Origin: CBDULX01 sp965368175
GTDB lineage: Bacteria; Pseudomonadota; Gammaproteobacteria; SZUA-229
Length of the DNA: 12,742 bases
Direction: 5' to 3'
NCBI GenBank assembly: GCA_965368175.1
Contig: CBDULX010000086.1
Span: 1-12,742, forward strand
Shown here: in pieces, positions 1 to 6,915 of the stretch
Layout of the letters: each line of letters opens with the position of its first letter
Position numbering within the stretch: position 1 is the stretch's first letter
Made by a program: the position numbers and the translations under genes
The notes under the pieces: generated by a model
The model's database searches: none
Told to the model about the DNA's origin: nothing
What the model saw: only the letters and a program-made list of their open reading frames with translations

Positions 1-33
1 GAAGGACAGGCCATAATTAAGCAATTATCTTAA
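1..33 (+). CDS. Possible 3' end of an upstream gene (TsaE-like tail?)
   Basis: Frame 1 is open from the first base to a TAA at 31-33 and would end in EGQAIIKQLS. The small-G-hydrophobic pattern at this end loosely resembles the C-terminus of TsaE (YjeE), which in many gammaproteobacteria lies directly upstream of an AmiB/AmiC-type amidase. Ten residues are far too few to establish identity, and the other two frames close within 20 bases. The call is an inference from gene order and should be checked against the sequence to the left. Confidence 0.2.
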   Translation, partial: EGQAIIKQLS

Positions 34-78
34 ATAAATATTTAGAAAGTTACCGTATCTATATAAAAACATTGAAAA

Positions 79-93
79 TACTGATAATCAGTA
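79..93. promoter_or_regulatory. 15-bp palindrome upstream of the amidase gene
   Basis: TACTGAT-A-ATCAGTA is a perfect inverted repeat with 7-bp arms around a single central base, in AT-rich DNA about 60 bases before the amidase start. It could be an operator for a dimeric regulator. No convincing -35/-10 pair could be assigned around it, so its role is unproven. Confidence 0.3.
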
Positions 94-155
94 CTTGCTT
101 TTTCTGGAAAATCGACGACACTATAGGTACTGAATAGTGGTTTCGAGGTGTGACT

Positions 156-1466
156 GTGGAAAATCAACGTCGCAAATTTATTACACGGCTGGCAGGGTTA
201 GGTGGTTTGGCCGCTACTCCGATTATTGGACGTGCCGATTCCAGCCCTGTTGAGGTCAAAGATATTCGCTTGTCTAACAATCGCGAATACACACGTCTAG
301 TATTTGATTTGAGTCAGCCGGTTGACCATAAGCTGTTTTCTCTGCACAAGCCGGAACGCGTGGTTATTGATCTTAAGCAAACCCGTTTGATCAATGTATC
401 GGCTATTGAAGATTTGCATAACGAGAATCTAAAAGGAATTCGGACGGGTATTCGTAATGGCAATGATTTGCGTGTGGTGCTGGATCTCAAAGATAAAGCT
501 GTTCCTCGCAGTTTCGTACTGACGCCCTCAGGTAATCAGGGACATCGGCTGGTAATCGACCTGAGTAAGAAAGTTCAGGAAAAAGTTACCCGTAGTAATC
601 GTCCACTTCGTGAAGTAGTTGTAGCCATAGACGCTGGCCATGGTGGAAAAGATCCAGGTGCCAGTGGTTTAAATGGTACCCGGGAAAAAGACATAACCCT
701 GCAGATTGCCCGTAAACTTGAAAAGCTGATTGCCAGGCAACCGGGTATGAAACCTGCGATGATACGTTCCACTGATCGTTTCATGCGTTTACGGGATCGA
801 ATTGACAAAGCCCATGATATGAAAGCGGACCTGATGATTTCGCTGCATGCCGACTCCTTTCCAGACAAACGTGCGCGTGGGGCATCTGTGTATGCTCTGT
901 CTGTGGGTGGAGCGACTTCCGAGAGCGCCCGCATTCTGGCAGAAAAAGAAAACTCTGTGGACGCACTGTTCGGTAATGTCAGTCTGAAAGATAAAGATGA
1001 AATAGTGCAGCAGGTATTACTGGATCTGTCCCTCACAGGCACTATTCAGTCCAGTCTTGATATCGGTAGTGAAGTGCTCACAGAATTGAACAAAGTGGGC
1101 AGGGTACATAAAAAGAAAGTACAGCAGGCAGCTTTTGCAGTACTTAAGGCGCCGAATATTCCTGCCATATTGCTGGAAACTGCATTTATCTCGAATCCTC
1201 GTGAAGAGCGTAACTTACGTAGCTCGGCTCACCAGAATAAACTGGCCAAGGCGATTTTACGGGGTGTAAATGATTATTTCTCCCGTAAAGCACCACCAGG
1301 AACCTGGTTGTCACAGTCTGGTAAAACTTACACCATTCAGTCTGGCGATACACTGGCTGGACTGTCCGATAAGTTTAATACCCCGATCAGTCATCTGCGA
1401 AGCCGGAATTCTATATATGATGACCAGCTTAAGGTAGGCCAGGAACTTATTATCCCGGTGGGGTAA
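156..1466 (+). CDS. N-acetylmuramoyl-L-alanine amidase, AmiC/AmiB type (AMIN, Amidase_3, LysM)
   Basis: Periplasmic zinc amidase that cleaves the amide bond between N-acetylmuramic acid and L-alanine in peptidoglycan, typically for daughter-cell separation. The N-terminus carries a twin-arginine signal (QRRKFIT, arginines 5-6), then a small-residue hydrophobic stretch ending near GRA, so export is probably by Tat as for E. coli AmiA and AmiC. An AMIN septal-targeting domain spans about residues 30-120. The Amidase_3 domain is about 156-365, with zinc ligands H162 (DAGHGG), E177 (TREKD) and H231 (SLHAD) and catalytic E341 (LLETAF). A LysM module occupies about 391-436, a layout like AmiB of several gammaproteobacteria. 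I chose GTG 156 because GAGG (145-148) is 7 bases upstream; the in-frame GTG at 150 would leave only one base of spacing. The product is 436 residues. It appears to be a separate housekeeping unit, 517 bases from the adhesin cluster. Confidence 0.93.
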   Translation: MENQRRKFITRLAGLGGLAATPIIGRADSSPVEVKDIRLSNNREYTRLVFDLSQPVDHKLFSLHKPERVVIDLKQTRLINVSAIEDLHNENLKGIRTGIRNGNDLRVVLDLKDKAVPRSFVLTPSGNQGHRLVIDLSKKVQEKVTRSNRPLREVVVAIDAGHGGKDPGASGLNGTREKDITLQIARKLEKLIARQPGMKPAMIRSTDRFMRLRDRIDKAHDMKADLMISLHADSFPDKRARGASVYALSVGGATSESARILAEKENSVDALFGNVSLKDKDEIVQQVLLDLSLTGTIQSSLDIGSEVLTELNKVGRVHKKKVQQAAFAVLKAPNIPAILLETAFISNPREERNLRSSAHQNKLAKAILRGVNDYFSRKAPPGTWLSQSGKTYTIQSGDTLAGLSDKFNTPISHLRSRNSIYDDQLKVGQELIIPVG

Positions 1467-1512
1467 ATCGCCTGGTTGAAGACAGTTAGCAGTTAGTAAT
1501 TCCAGGTATTTC

Positions 1513-1561
1513 CAGTGATTTTGAACGTCTAAGGAATCACTGATACTTCAATGGGTCAGTG
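1513..1561. repeat. Three-arm inverted repeat able to form alternative hairpins
   Basis: CAGTGATT (1513-1520) pairs with AATCACTG (1535-1542) across a 14-base spacer. The second arm overlaps CACTGA (1538-1543), which pairs with TCAGTG (1556-1561) across 12 bases. Both pairings are perfect and exclude each other. It may act as a weak terminator, an attenuator-like element or a set of protein half-sites for TCACTG; the sequence does not decide. Confidence 0.3.
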
Positions 1562-1884
1562 GCAGTTATTTTATTCATAGTTACACTTGCTCACTCGAGT
1601 AATTTCAACAGCCTGAACTGAATTTAACCTGAGTCTGAAATAGATTCGTGTTTATCTCAGCTTTAAAGTCTTTATTCCCCTGTTTCCTCACCCATAATTA
1701 ATATTGAATATGTTTTTAAGAGTTGTTTGGATATTGTTGAATTTATTATATAAATCAGTAAAAAATGTGTTCTGAATTATGGTTTGATCCTGATTTATGT
1801 ACTAAGCTTGGTATGCAGTTTGCTGATAATAACTACACACTTGAGCAGGATTTCGGGTTTCTAAGGGAAGGATTTATGATTGTT

Positions 1885-1890
1885 TATAAT
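1885..1890 (+). promoter_or_regulatory. Candidate -10 element of the adhesin-secretion operon
   Basis: A consensus TATAAT lies about 95 bases before the TolC-OmpA start. The -35 region at 16-19 bases spacing does not resemble TTGACA, so the promoter, if real, would be weak or activator-dependent. In AT-rich DNA such a hexamer also arises by chance. Confidence 0.25.
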
Positions 1891-1933
1891 GTTTTCAGTT
1901 ACTTATGAGTAAAAAAACAGGACTTTTTGCTCA

Positions 1934-1959
1934 AGTAGGCTATTCTCAAATTAGCTACT
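1934..1959 (+). promoter_or_regulatory. Hairpin directly upstream of the TolC-OmpA ribosome binding site
   Basis: AGTAGGCTA (1934-1942) pairs with TAGCTACT (1952-1959): eight base pairs with one bulged G and a 9-base loop. It ends six bases before the AAAGG (1966-1970) that is the likely ribosome binding site, so it could influence translation of the first gene of the cluster. Confidence 0.3.
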
Positions 1960-1986
1960 AACAATAAAGGTTATTCGGTTTTTGTG

Positions 1987-4170
1987 ATGGGGTTTTTATT
2001 TTTTCACAGGCATAAAAAACTTCAACTAGTCTCTATGGCTGGTCTTTTTATGATCAACCTGTCTGCTCACGGCCTGGGTTTATCCAATTATGTTACGGAT
2101 ACCTTGAGTGCTCACCCCTCAGTGCAGGAACAGGTGCATATCTTCAGGCAGGTGGTTCGTGATCAGGACATTGCAGCCAGTGGCTGGCAACCCAGTATTG
2201 ATTTACAGGCATCAACCGGTAATTATGAAAATGAATCACCCTTTACCGGCCCCGATCGTGTCGATTACAGCAGTACGCGCACCGAATTATCGATTACCCA
2301 GAATCTGTTCAATGGTTTTGATACGCAAAATCAATTAGAACAGACTCATGCCAGAATACGTTCGTCACTGTACGAGATTTACGACACTGCAGACAATATT
2401 GCGCTGGAAGCCATACAGGCCTATCTGGAAGTCCTTAAACAGCAGAGACTTTATGAGCTGGCATCACAAAATGTGACTTCCCATGAGAATATTCTTTCGC
2501 AGATTCGTGAACGGAGTAATTCCGGGGTTGGTCGTCGTTCACAGCTACAGCAGACTGAAGGACGTGTGGCACGAGCCCATGCCAGCCTGATTGCGCAACA
2601 GAACAACTTGCAGGATGCCATGACCCAGATGCATCAGATCCTGGGGCGCTATATTAAGCCATCTAATTTGGTGGAACCTAAAGTACCACCGCATCCAGGT
2701 ATGGAAATTGATGACCTGATCGATCAGGCCCTGGCTAATCATCCGGCGATACGTGTAGCTGCATACAATATTCAGGCTGCACAGTCGGATTATCATCGAT
2801 CCAAGAGTAACAATTATCCCAAGCTTGATCTGAGGCTGGCAAAAGAAGTGGGCGATGACATAAACGGTCTGGAAGGAGATACCGATAATGTGAGCCTGGT
2901 GCTCAATATGAGTTACAACTTTTATCGTGGTGGTGCAGATCAGGCCGAGCGCAAGAAGAAAATCAGTGCCGTACACGAACAGCAACAATATGCAGCCCGA
3001 GTGCGCAGACAGGTCATCAATACCTTGCGTCTGGCCTATGTTGCAGACCAGTCGTTAAATCGTCAGCTCAAGTTTCTATCAACTCATATTGTTAAATCCC
3101 GTGAAACTGTTGTGTCCTACAGAGAAGAGTTTTTTATCGGACAACGAGACCTGATTGATTTGCTGGATGCGGAGAATGAACTGAATACGGCGCAAAATCA
3201 GTTCACACAGGCTTATTTTGATGCCCTGGCCGCGCGATATCGCATTCACGAGGGTGTAGGAACGCTGTTTAATGTGCTGAATTTACAGGCCACGATGGGC
3301 GAAGATGATCTTAAGATCTCTCGTATCCAGGCAAAAGGCATAGACCGTCTGCCGCTGGTAACAGACCGTGACGACGATAAGGAACAGGATGTCAGTGATC
3401 ATTGTGATAATACATGGAAAAGTGATCAGGTGAACACTTTTGGCTGTATGAGCCATGATTTGATCAATTTAGGTTACAAGCAGGTGAATACTACCCCCAG
3501 AGTGGGTGACGATCAGTTTGAGCTGGAAAAAAACAGTGTACTGGTGATCACCCAAGTCATGCTGCTGGTAAATGATACCGATGCCGATGGGGATACTTTG
3601 AAACTGGTCGATTTTACCCAACCCAAGAATGGTAAATTAGCGAGGGATGCCAGTAAAAACCTGGTGTATCGATCTACAGAAGGGTTTACGGGTATAGATA
3701 GTTTCACCTATACAGTTTCCGATGGACGCGGCGCAGTGGCCAGAGCCAAAGTGAAAATAGTGATACCTCCAATTTCTGAAATCAAACTGTCAAATACCCA
3801 GTATGTTAATTTCGTGTTCAATAAAGCAGAGTTGACGGCGGAATCCAGGGAAAAAGTGCAGCAGATTGTGGATAAAGTGAAACAGCTGGGTAATGTAAAA
3901 GTTCGGATTTTTGCCTACACTGATAATATAGGTTCAGACAGCTACAATTTGTCTTTGTCCAAGCGTCGTGCAACAGCCATGAAAGAGCTGCTGATTGTAC
4001 GAGGGATTAAGCGCGCTGATATCAAGGCTTACGGCATGGGAGAAAGAGACCCGATTGCTGATAATTCCACATCCGAAGGTCAGGCTATTAATCGTCGGGG
4101 AGAGTTTCGATTTCTCCTGAATACCAGAAATAAAGACCTGCAGAATGATTTGTTGCCGAGTGAAAATTAG
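1987..4170 (+). CDS. TolC/LapE (AggA)-type outer-membrane channel fused to Ig-like and OmpA C-terminal domains
   Basis: Outer-membrane exit duct of a type I secretion system, here with a peptidoglycan anchor. A signal peptide (HRHKK, then a hydrophobic run to about residue 30) is followed by a complete TolC-type domain, about 30-440, with two helical repeats. Next is an acidic stretch, about 460-487, with two cysteines (C473, C487) patterned like a thrombospondin type-3 repeat, then an Ig/cadherin-like domain at about 507-597 (DTDADGD; GIDSFTYTVSDG). The OmpA-like domain, about 598-714, keeps the peptidoglycan-contacting D646 (TDNIGS) and R661 (SLSKRRA). At 727 residues it is far longer than a lone TolC (about 430-490). 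I see no frameshift: the frame is continuous. TolC termini are periplasmic, so the extension can reach the wall. I prefer ATG 1987; GTG 1984 is equally in frame, and AAAGG (1966-1970) sits rather far from both. In Shewanella, AggA and an OmpA-family protein are separate neighbouring genes. Confidence 0.9.
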   Translation: MGFLFFHRHKKLQLVSMAGLFMINLSAHGLGLSNYVTDTLSAHPSVQEQVHIFRQVVRDQDIAASGWQPSIDLQASTGNYENESPFTGPDRVDYSSTRTELSITQNLFNGFDTQNQLEQTHARIRSSLYEIYDTADNIALEAIQAYLEVLKQQRLYELASQNVTSHENILSQIRERSNSGVGRRSQLQQTEGRVARAHASLIAQQNNLQDAMTQMHQILGRYIKPSNLVEPKVPPHPGMEIDDLIDQALANHPAIRVAAYNIQAAQSDYHRSKSNNYPKLDLRLAKEVGDDINGLEGDTDNVSLVLNMSYNFYRGGADQAERKKKISAVHEQQQYAARVRRQVINTLRLAYVADQSLNRQLKFLSTHIVKSRETVVSYREEFFIGQRDLIDLLDAENELNTAQNQFTQAYFDALAARYRIHEGVGTLFNVLNLQATMGEDDLKISRIQAKGIDRLPLVTDRDDDKEQDVSDHCDNTWKSDQVNTFGCMSHDLINLGYKQVNTTPRVGDDQFELEKNSVLVITQVMLLVNDTDADGDTLKLVDFTQPKNGKLARDASKNLVYRSTEGFTGIDSFTYTVSDGRGAVARAKVKIVIPPISEIKLSNTQYVNFVFNKAELTAESREKVQQIVDKVKQLGNVKVRIFAYTDNIGSDSYNLSLSKRRATAMKELLIVRGIKRADIKAYGMGERDPIADNSTSEGQAINRRGEFRFLLNTRNKDLQNDLLPSEN

Positions 4171-4315
4171 CAGCTAAACTTTAGGAGTCTTTGAATAATA
4201 CAGCTCCTGAAATGCCACTCAAAGCACAATCGTCGACTGGATGAACTGAATTTTGTGGGGTCGCTAACAGTACTGGGTATGTGTTCAGTGGTATTACTCA
4301 GTTTCAGGGGCTTTG
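4171..4315. other. 145-base gap between tolC-ompA and lapG
   Basis: No supported gene lies here. AGGAG (4183-4187) and CTCCT (4204-4208) form a short inverted repeat with a 16-base loop, too weak to call a terminator. No good promoter was found. The gap may simply be transcribed through as part of the cluster. Confidence 0.4.
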
Positions 4316-4990
4316 ATGCGAATAATACATCGCGGCAAAAAAGCATTGCCTGGCAGCATAATCGGATTCTTTTTCATGCTGATGCCCGGCTTGCATCTGG
4401 CGCAAACTTTCGCTGATGACGAGATGCTGAAGCGGCTGAACAGTGAATATAGTGAAGAGGCCAGACAACGTGGGATTGCATTTAATGTTTTGCTTAATCG
4501 ATTACAAAATAAAAATGTCAGGCAACAGCTAACTGAAGTGAATGATTTCTTTAATCAATTTAGTTACAGGGATGATCTATCTCAATGGGGAATTGAAGAT
4601 TACTGGGCTACACCTGAGGAATTTATTGGTGTATATGCAGGTGATTGTGAAGATTATGTGATATCAAAATATTTTGCACTACGTACCCTCGGGGTGGCGG
4701 ATGAACACCTTTATCTTACCTATGTAAAAGCCGTCAAAGAAAATATTGCTCACATGGTGCTAAGTTATTTTGAAACCCCTCAAAGTGTTCCACTGATTCT
4801 TGATAATTATAATCCACGAATTGTTACTGCAGATAAGAGAAATGATTTACTGCCGGTATACAGTTTTAATGCCAGGTCTTTGTTTCTTACAACGCCTTCA
4901 GCGGGTTTGGGTAAGTCATTGCCCACGAACAAAATCAAAAATAGTAAGTGGGAAAAATTGCTGGCAAATATAAAAAGGGCCGAGCCATGA
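4316..4990 (+). CDS. lapG: LapG-type periplasmic cysteine protease (bacterial transglutaminase-like, BTLCP)
   Basis: Periplasmic calcium-dependent protease that, in the Lap paradigm, cleaves the adhesin after the first alanine of a di-alanine motif in its retention module and releases it from the cell. A signal peptide is visible: basic start (HRGKK), hydrophobic GFFFMLMPG, likely cleavage after TFA. The catalytic triad is C111 (GDCEDY), H146 (NIAHMV) and D163 (LILDNYN), with spacings close to Pseudomonas LapG (C135, H172, D189). D110 and E112 next to the cysteine match the calcium-binding acidic pair. I chose ATG 4316 because AGGGG (4306-4310) is 5 bases upstream; a TTG at 4313 is the alternative. 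The product is 224 residues. The stop overlaps the lapD start (ATGA at 4987-4990), so enzyme and inhibitor-receptor are translationally coupled. Confidence 0.94.
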   Translation: MRIIHRGKKALPGSIIGFFFMLMPGLHLAQTFADDEMLKRLNSEYSEEARQRGIAFNVLLNRLQNKNVRQQLTEVNDFFNQFSYRDDLSQWGIEDYWATPEEFIGVYAGDCEDYVISKYFALRTLGVADEHLYLTYVKAVKENIAHMVLSYFETPQSVPLILDNYNPRIVTADKRNDLLPVYSFNARSLFLTTPSAGLGKSLPTNKIKNSKWEKLLANIKRAEP

Positions 4991-6915
4991 CGCTTTTTAA
5001 ACAAGTTGCACTGCTGGTTTCGTTAGTATTTATGCTATTGGTGGTCGTAACAACCATCGCCGATTATCGTCGTACTGGTGAGTTTATCGAGACCCAGTTG
5101 CAATCAGTGGCACAGGATATGGCAACAACACTGGGTGTAACTATATCTAATTCAATCAACGATGATGATAAAGCTACTCTGGAAACCCTGTTTAATGCAG
5201 TGTTTGATAGCGGTTATTATTCTCAAATAGAGTTGGTGGCATCTGATGGAGCAACGATTCATAAAAAGCAGCAATATTTACAGAGTGAAGGTGTGCCGCA
5301 CTGGTTTATTGCCCTGATTCCATTGGAGCCGGCAACAGGTACTACACAGGTTATGAAGGGCTGGATGCCCATGGGGCAATTGTCAGTGACCCTGCATCCG
5401 GGCTTAAGTTACAGGATGATGTATGAAAGTCTACAGGCAACGCTTCTCTGGTTTTGTGTGTTGTTCTGTATAGGTCTCGCAGTGTTGTGGTATCTATTGC
5501 TTATATTATTGAGGCCATTGAGCAGCGTAAAGAATCAGGCTGATGCCATACATAGCAATCAATTTATTCAGCAGGATATATTGCCAAAAACGCTGGAGTT
5601 ACGCAGTGTGGTCGAGGCCATGAATAGCATGGTGGCTAAAGTTAAGCAGGTGTTTGATGATCAGGAAAGGACCCTGGGGCGTTATCAGGAACTGCTGTAT
5701 GTGGATAGTCTCACAGGTTTGGGTAATAAGAAATTTATCGTCTCGCAATTAGATCGCCTGCAAGCTGAAGATGCTTCGTATCATGGTAGTCTGGCGGTGA
5801 TCAAAATACAGGCTTTGGCACAGTATCGTGATAGGCATGGATACGAAAAAGCTGAAGCGCCTGTCAAGATGCTGGCAGATATCTTGAAACAGCATTTCGA
5901 TCAGAATGATCAGCAACAAATTGCACACTCTACGGATGATGAATTTGCGTTACTTGTACCAGCGGATACAGACTCGACCCGCCAGCAAATTATAGTGTTA
6001 TTTGATGAATATAAATCGCAAGTCGAAATACAGAATCTTGATGAGTCATTAACGCTTAATGCGGGTATTTCTAATATCCAGGCAGGAAGAAATCCTGGTG
6101 ATGTGTTTGCTGAAGTCGATTTTGCCCTGACCCAGGCATCAGCTGTTGGGCCATATAAAATTCATGAAATGGTATCCACTCAGCTGGCTTTGCCACAGGG
6201 GAAAATGCAATGGCGAAGCTGGCTGGAGCAGGTTCTGTCAAGTGACAGGCTCTATCTTGTTAGTCAACTGGTACTGGATACTGAAGGCTCAGCAATACAA
6301 CAGGAAGTTTTTGTAAGGTTAAAAAATGATAATGGGCAGATAGTACCTGCTGGTATGTTTATGCCTATGGCTATGAGTCTTGGTTTTGGTCTTGCAATTG
6401 ATAAAGCAGTATTCAAGCTGGTGAGCGAAATTAGCCTGAAGCATACTGAGGTACCCGTAGCACTTAATTTAACTTCGTCATTTTTCAGTCATGCCGATGC
6501 TTATGAGGAATTCAATCAGCTAATGCGTTTATTACAGCAGCATTCTGTGGGGCTTTGTGTTGAAGCCAGTCATTATGTGGTAAATCAATATCCTACTGTC
6601 TGTGCACAGGTTGCAGAGCGAGTCAGGCAATCAGGTTACAGTTTTGGTATTGATAATCTGGATCTGGCGAGTTCATTGCAGGTTCTGCAAATGGTTCGCC
6701 CCGATTACGTTAAAGTTAATGCAAAAACACTCTATGACATGACCACAGGTGATGTACCAGCAGGTTACCAGGCTCTTCGCACACTTACCGATACTATGGA
6801 TATACGTTTGATAGCTGTGGCTGTCGATTCACAGGAATTATATGATCGATTGCAGCAGTTGGGTGTGGATGCCATGCAAGGGAATCTATTGAGTGAAACC
6901 AGGGAGTTTGCATGA
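4987..6915 (+). CDS. lapD: LapD-type inner-membrane c-di-GMP receptor with degenerate GGDEF and EAL domains
   Basis: Inside-out signalling protein: cytoplasmic c-di-GMP binding exposes a periplasmic surface that sequesters LapG and so preserves the surface adhesin. TM1 is at about residues 6-26, the LapD/MoxY-type periplasmic domain about 27-150, TM2 about 151-175, HAMP about 176-230, GGDEF-like about 245-395, EAL-like about 405-640. W126 in GWMPMG matches the LapG-contacting W125 of Pseudomonas LapD. The GGDEF motif is TDDEF (316-320). EAL is replaced by EVF (440-442), the DDFG region reads DNLD (556-559), and the late catalytic glutamate region reads AVAVDS. Neither synthesis nor hydrolysis of c-di-GMP is expected; binding is likely, as in the family. 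I placed the start at ATG 4987, overlapping the lapG stop, with AAGGG about 8 bases upstream; an earlier ATG at 4948 would add 13 charged residues before a well-matched N-terminus (MTLFKQ). Confidence 0.94.
   Translation: MTLFKQVALLVSLVFMLLVVVTTIADYRRTGEFIETQLQSVAQDMATTLGVTISNSINDDDKATLETLFNAVFDSGYYSQIELVASDGATIHKKQQYLQSEGVPHWFIALIPLEPATGTTQVMKGWMPMGQLSVTLHPGLSYRMMYESLQATLLWFCVLFCIGLAVLWYLLLILLRPLSSVKNQADAIHSNQFIQQDILPKTLELRSVVEAMNSMVAKVKQVFDDQERTLGRYQELLYVDSLTGLGNKKFIVSQLDRLQAEDASYHGSLAVIKIQALAQYRDRHGYEKAEAPVKMLADILKQHFDQNDQQQIAHSTDDEFALLVPADTDSTRQQIIVLFDEYKSQVEIQNLDESLTLNAGISNIQAGRNPGDVFAEVDFALTQASAVGPYKIHEMVSTQLALPQGKMQWRSWLEQVLSSDRLYLVSQLVLDTEGSAIQQEVFVRLKNDNGQIVPAGMFMPMAMSLGFGLAIDKAVFKLVSEISLKHTEVPVALNLTSSFFSHADAYEEFNQLMRLLQQHSVGLCVEASHYVVNQYPTVCAQVAERVRQSGYSFGIDNLDLASSLQVLQMVRPDYVKVNAKTLYDMTTGDVPAGYQALRTLTDTMDIRLIAVAVDSQELYDRLQQLGVDAMQGNLLSETREFA

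Larger units (their letters stand above)
1467..1983. other. AT-rich non-coding leader before the adhesin-secretion cluster
   Basis: This 517-base stretch has no credible reading frame on either strand. It contains three overlapping repeat arms at 1513-1561, an inverted repeat ATTTAT-TAT-ATAAAT at 1741-1755, a 9-bp inverted repeat (ACTTGAGCA at 1839-1847 and TGCTCAAGT at 1928-1936), a perfect TATAAT at 1885-1890 and a hairpin just ahead of the ribosome binding site. No strong GC-rich terminator with a T-run was seen after the amidase gene. The length and density of repeats fit a regulated promoter region, but no binding site for a named regulator is recognised. Confidence 0.6.

Noticed and set aside
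575..1042. 155-codon open frame on the minus strand within the amidase gene
   Set aside because: It lies opposite a well-supported amidase with all catalytic residues; its composition is a serine- and arginine-rich shadow with no recognisable domain.
2545..2988. 147-codon open frame on the minus strand within the TolC domain
   Set aside because: Antisense to a conserved TolC-type helical domain, with no ribosome binding site or family signature.
4279..4416. 45-codon plus-strand frame with a hydrophobic start overlapping the lapG signal peptide
   Set aside because: No ribosome binding site, and it overlaps lapG, whose signal peptide and start are well supported in another frame.
4948..4986. 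Earlier in-frame ATG for lapD
   Set aside because: It would add a lysine-rich extension inside lapG. ATG 4987 has the overlap, the ribosome binding site and the N-terminus expected of LapD.
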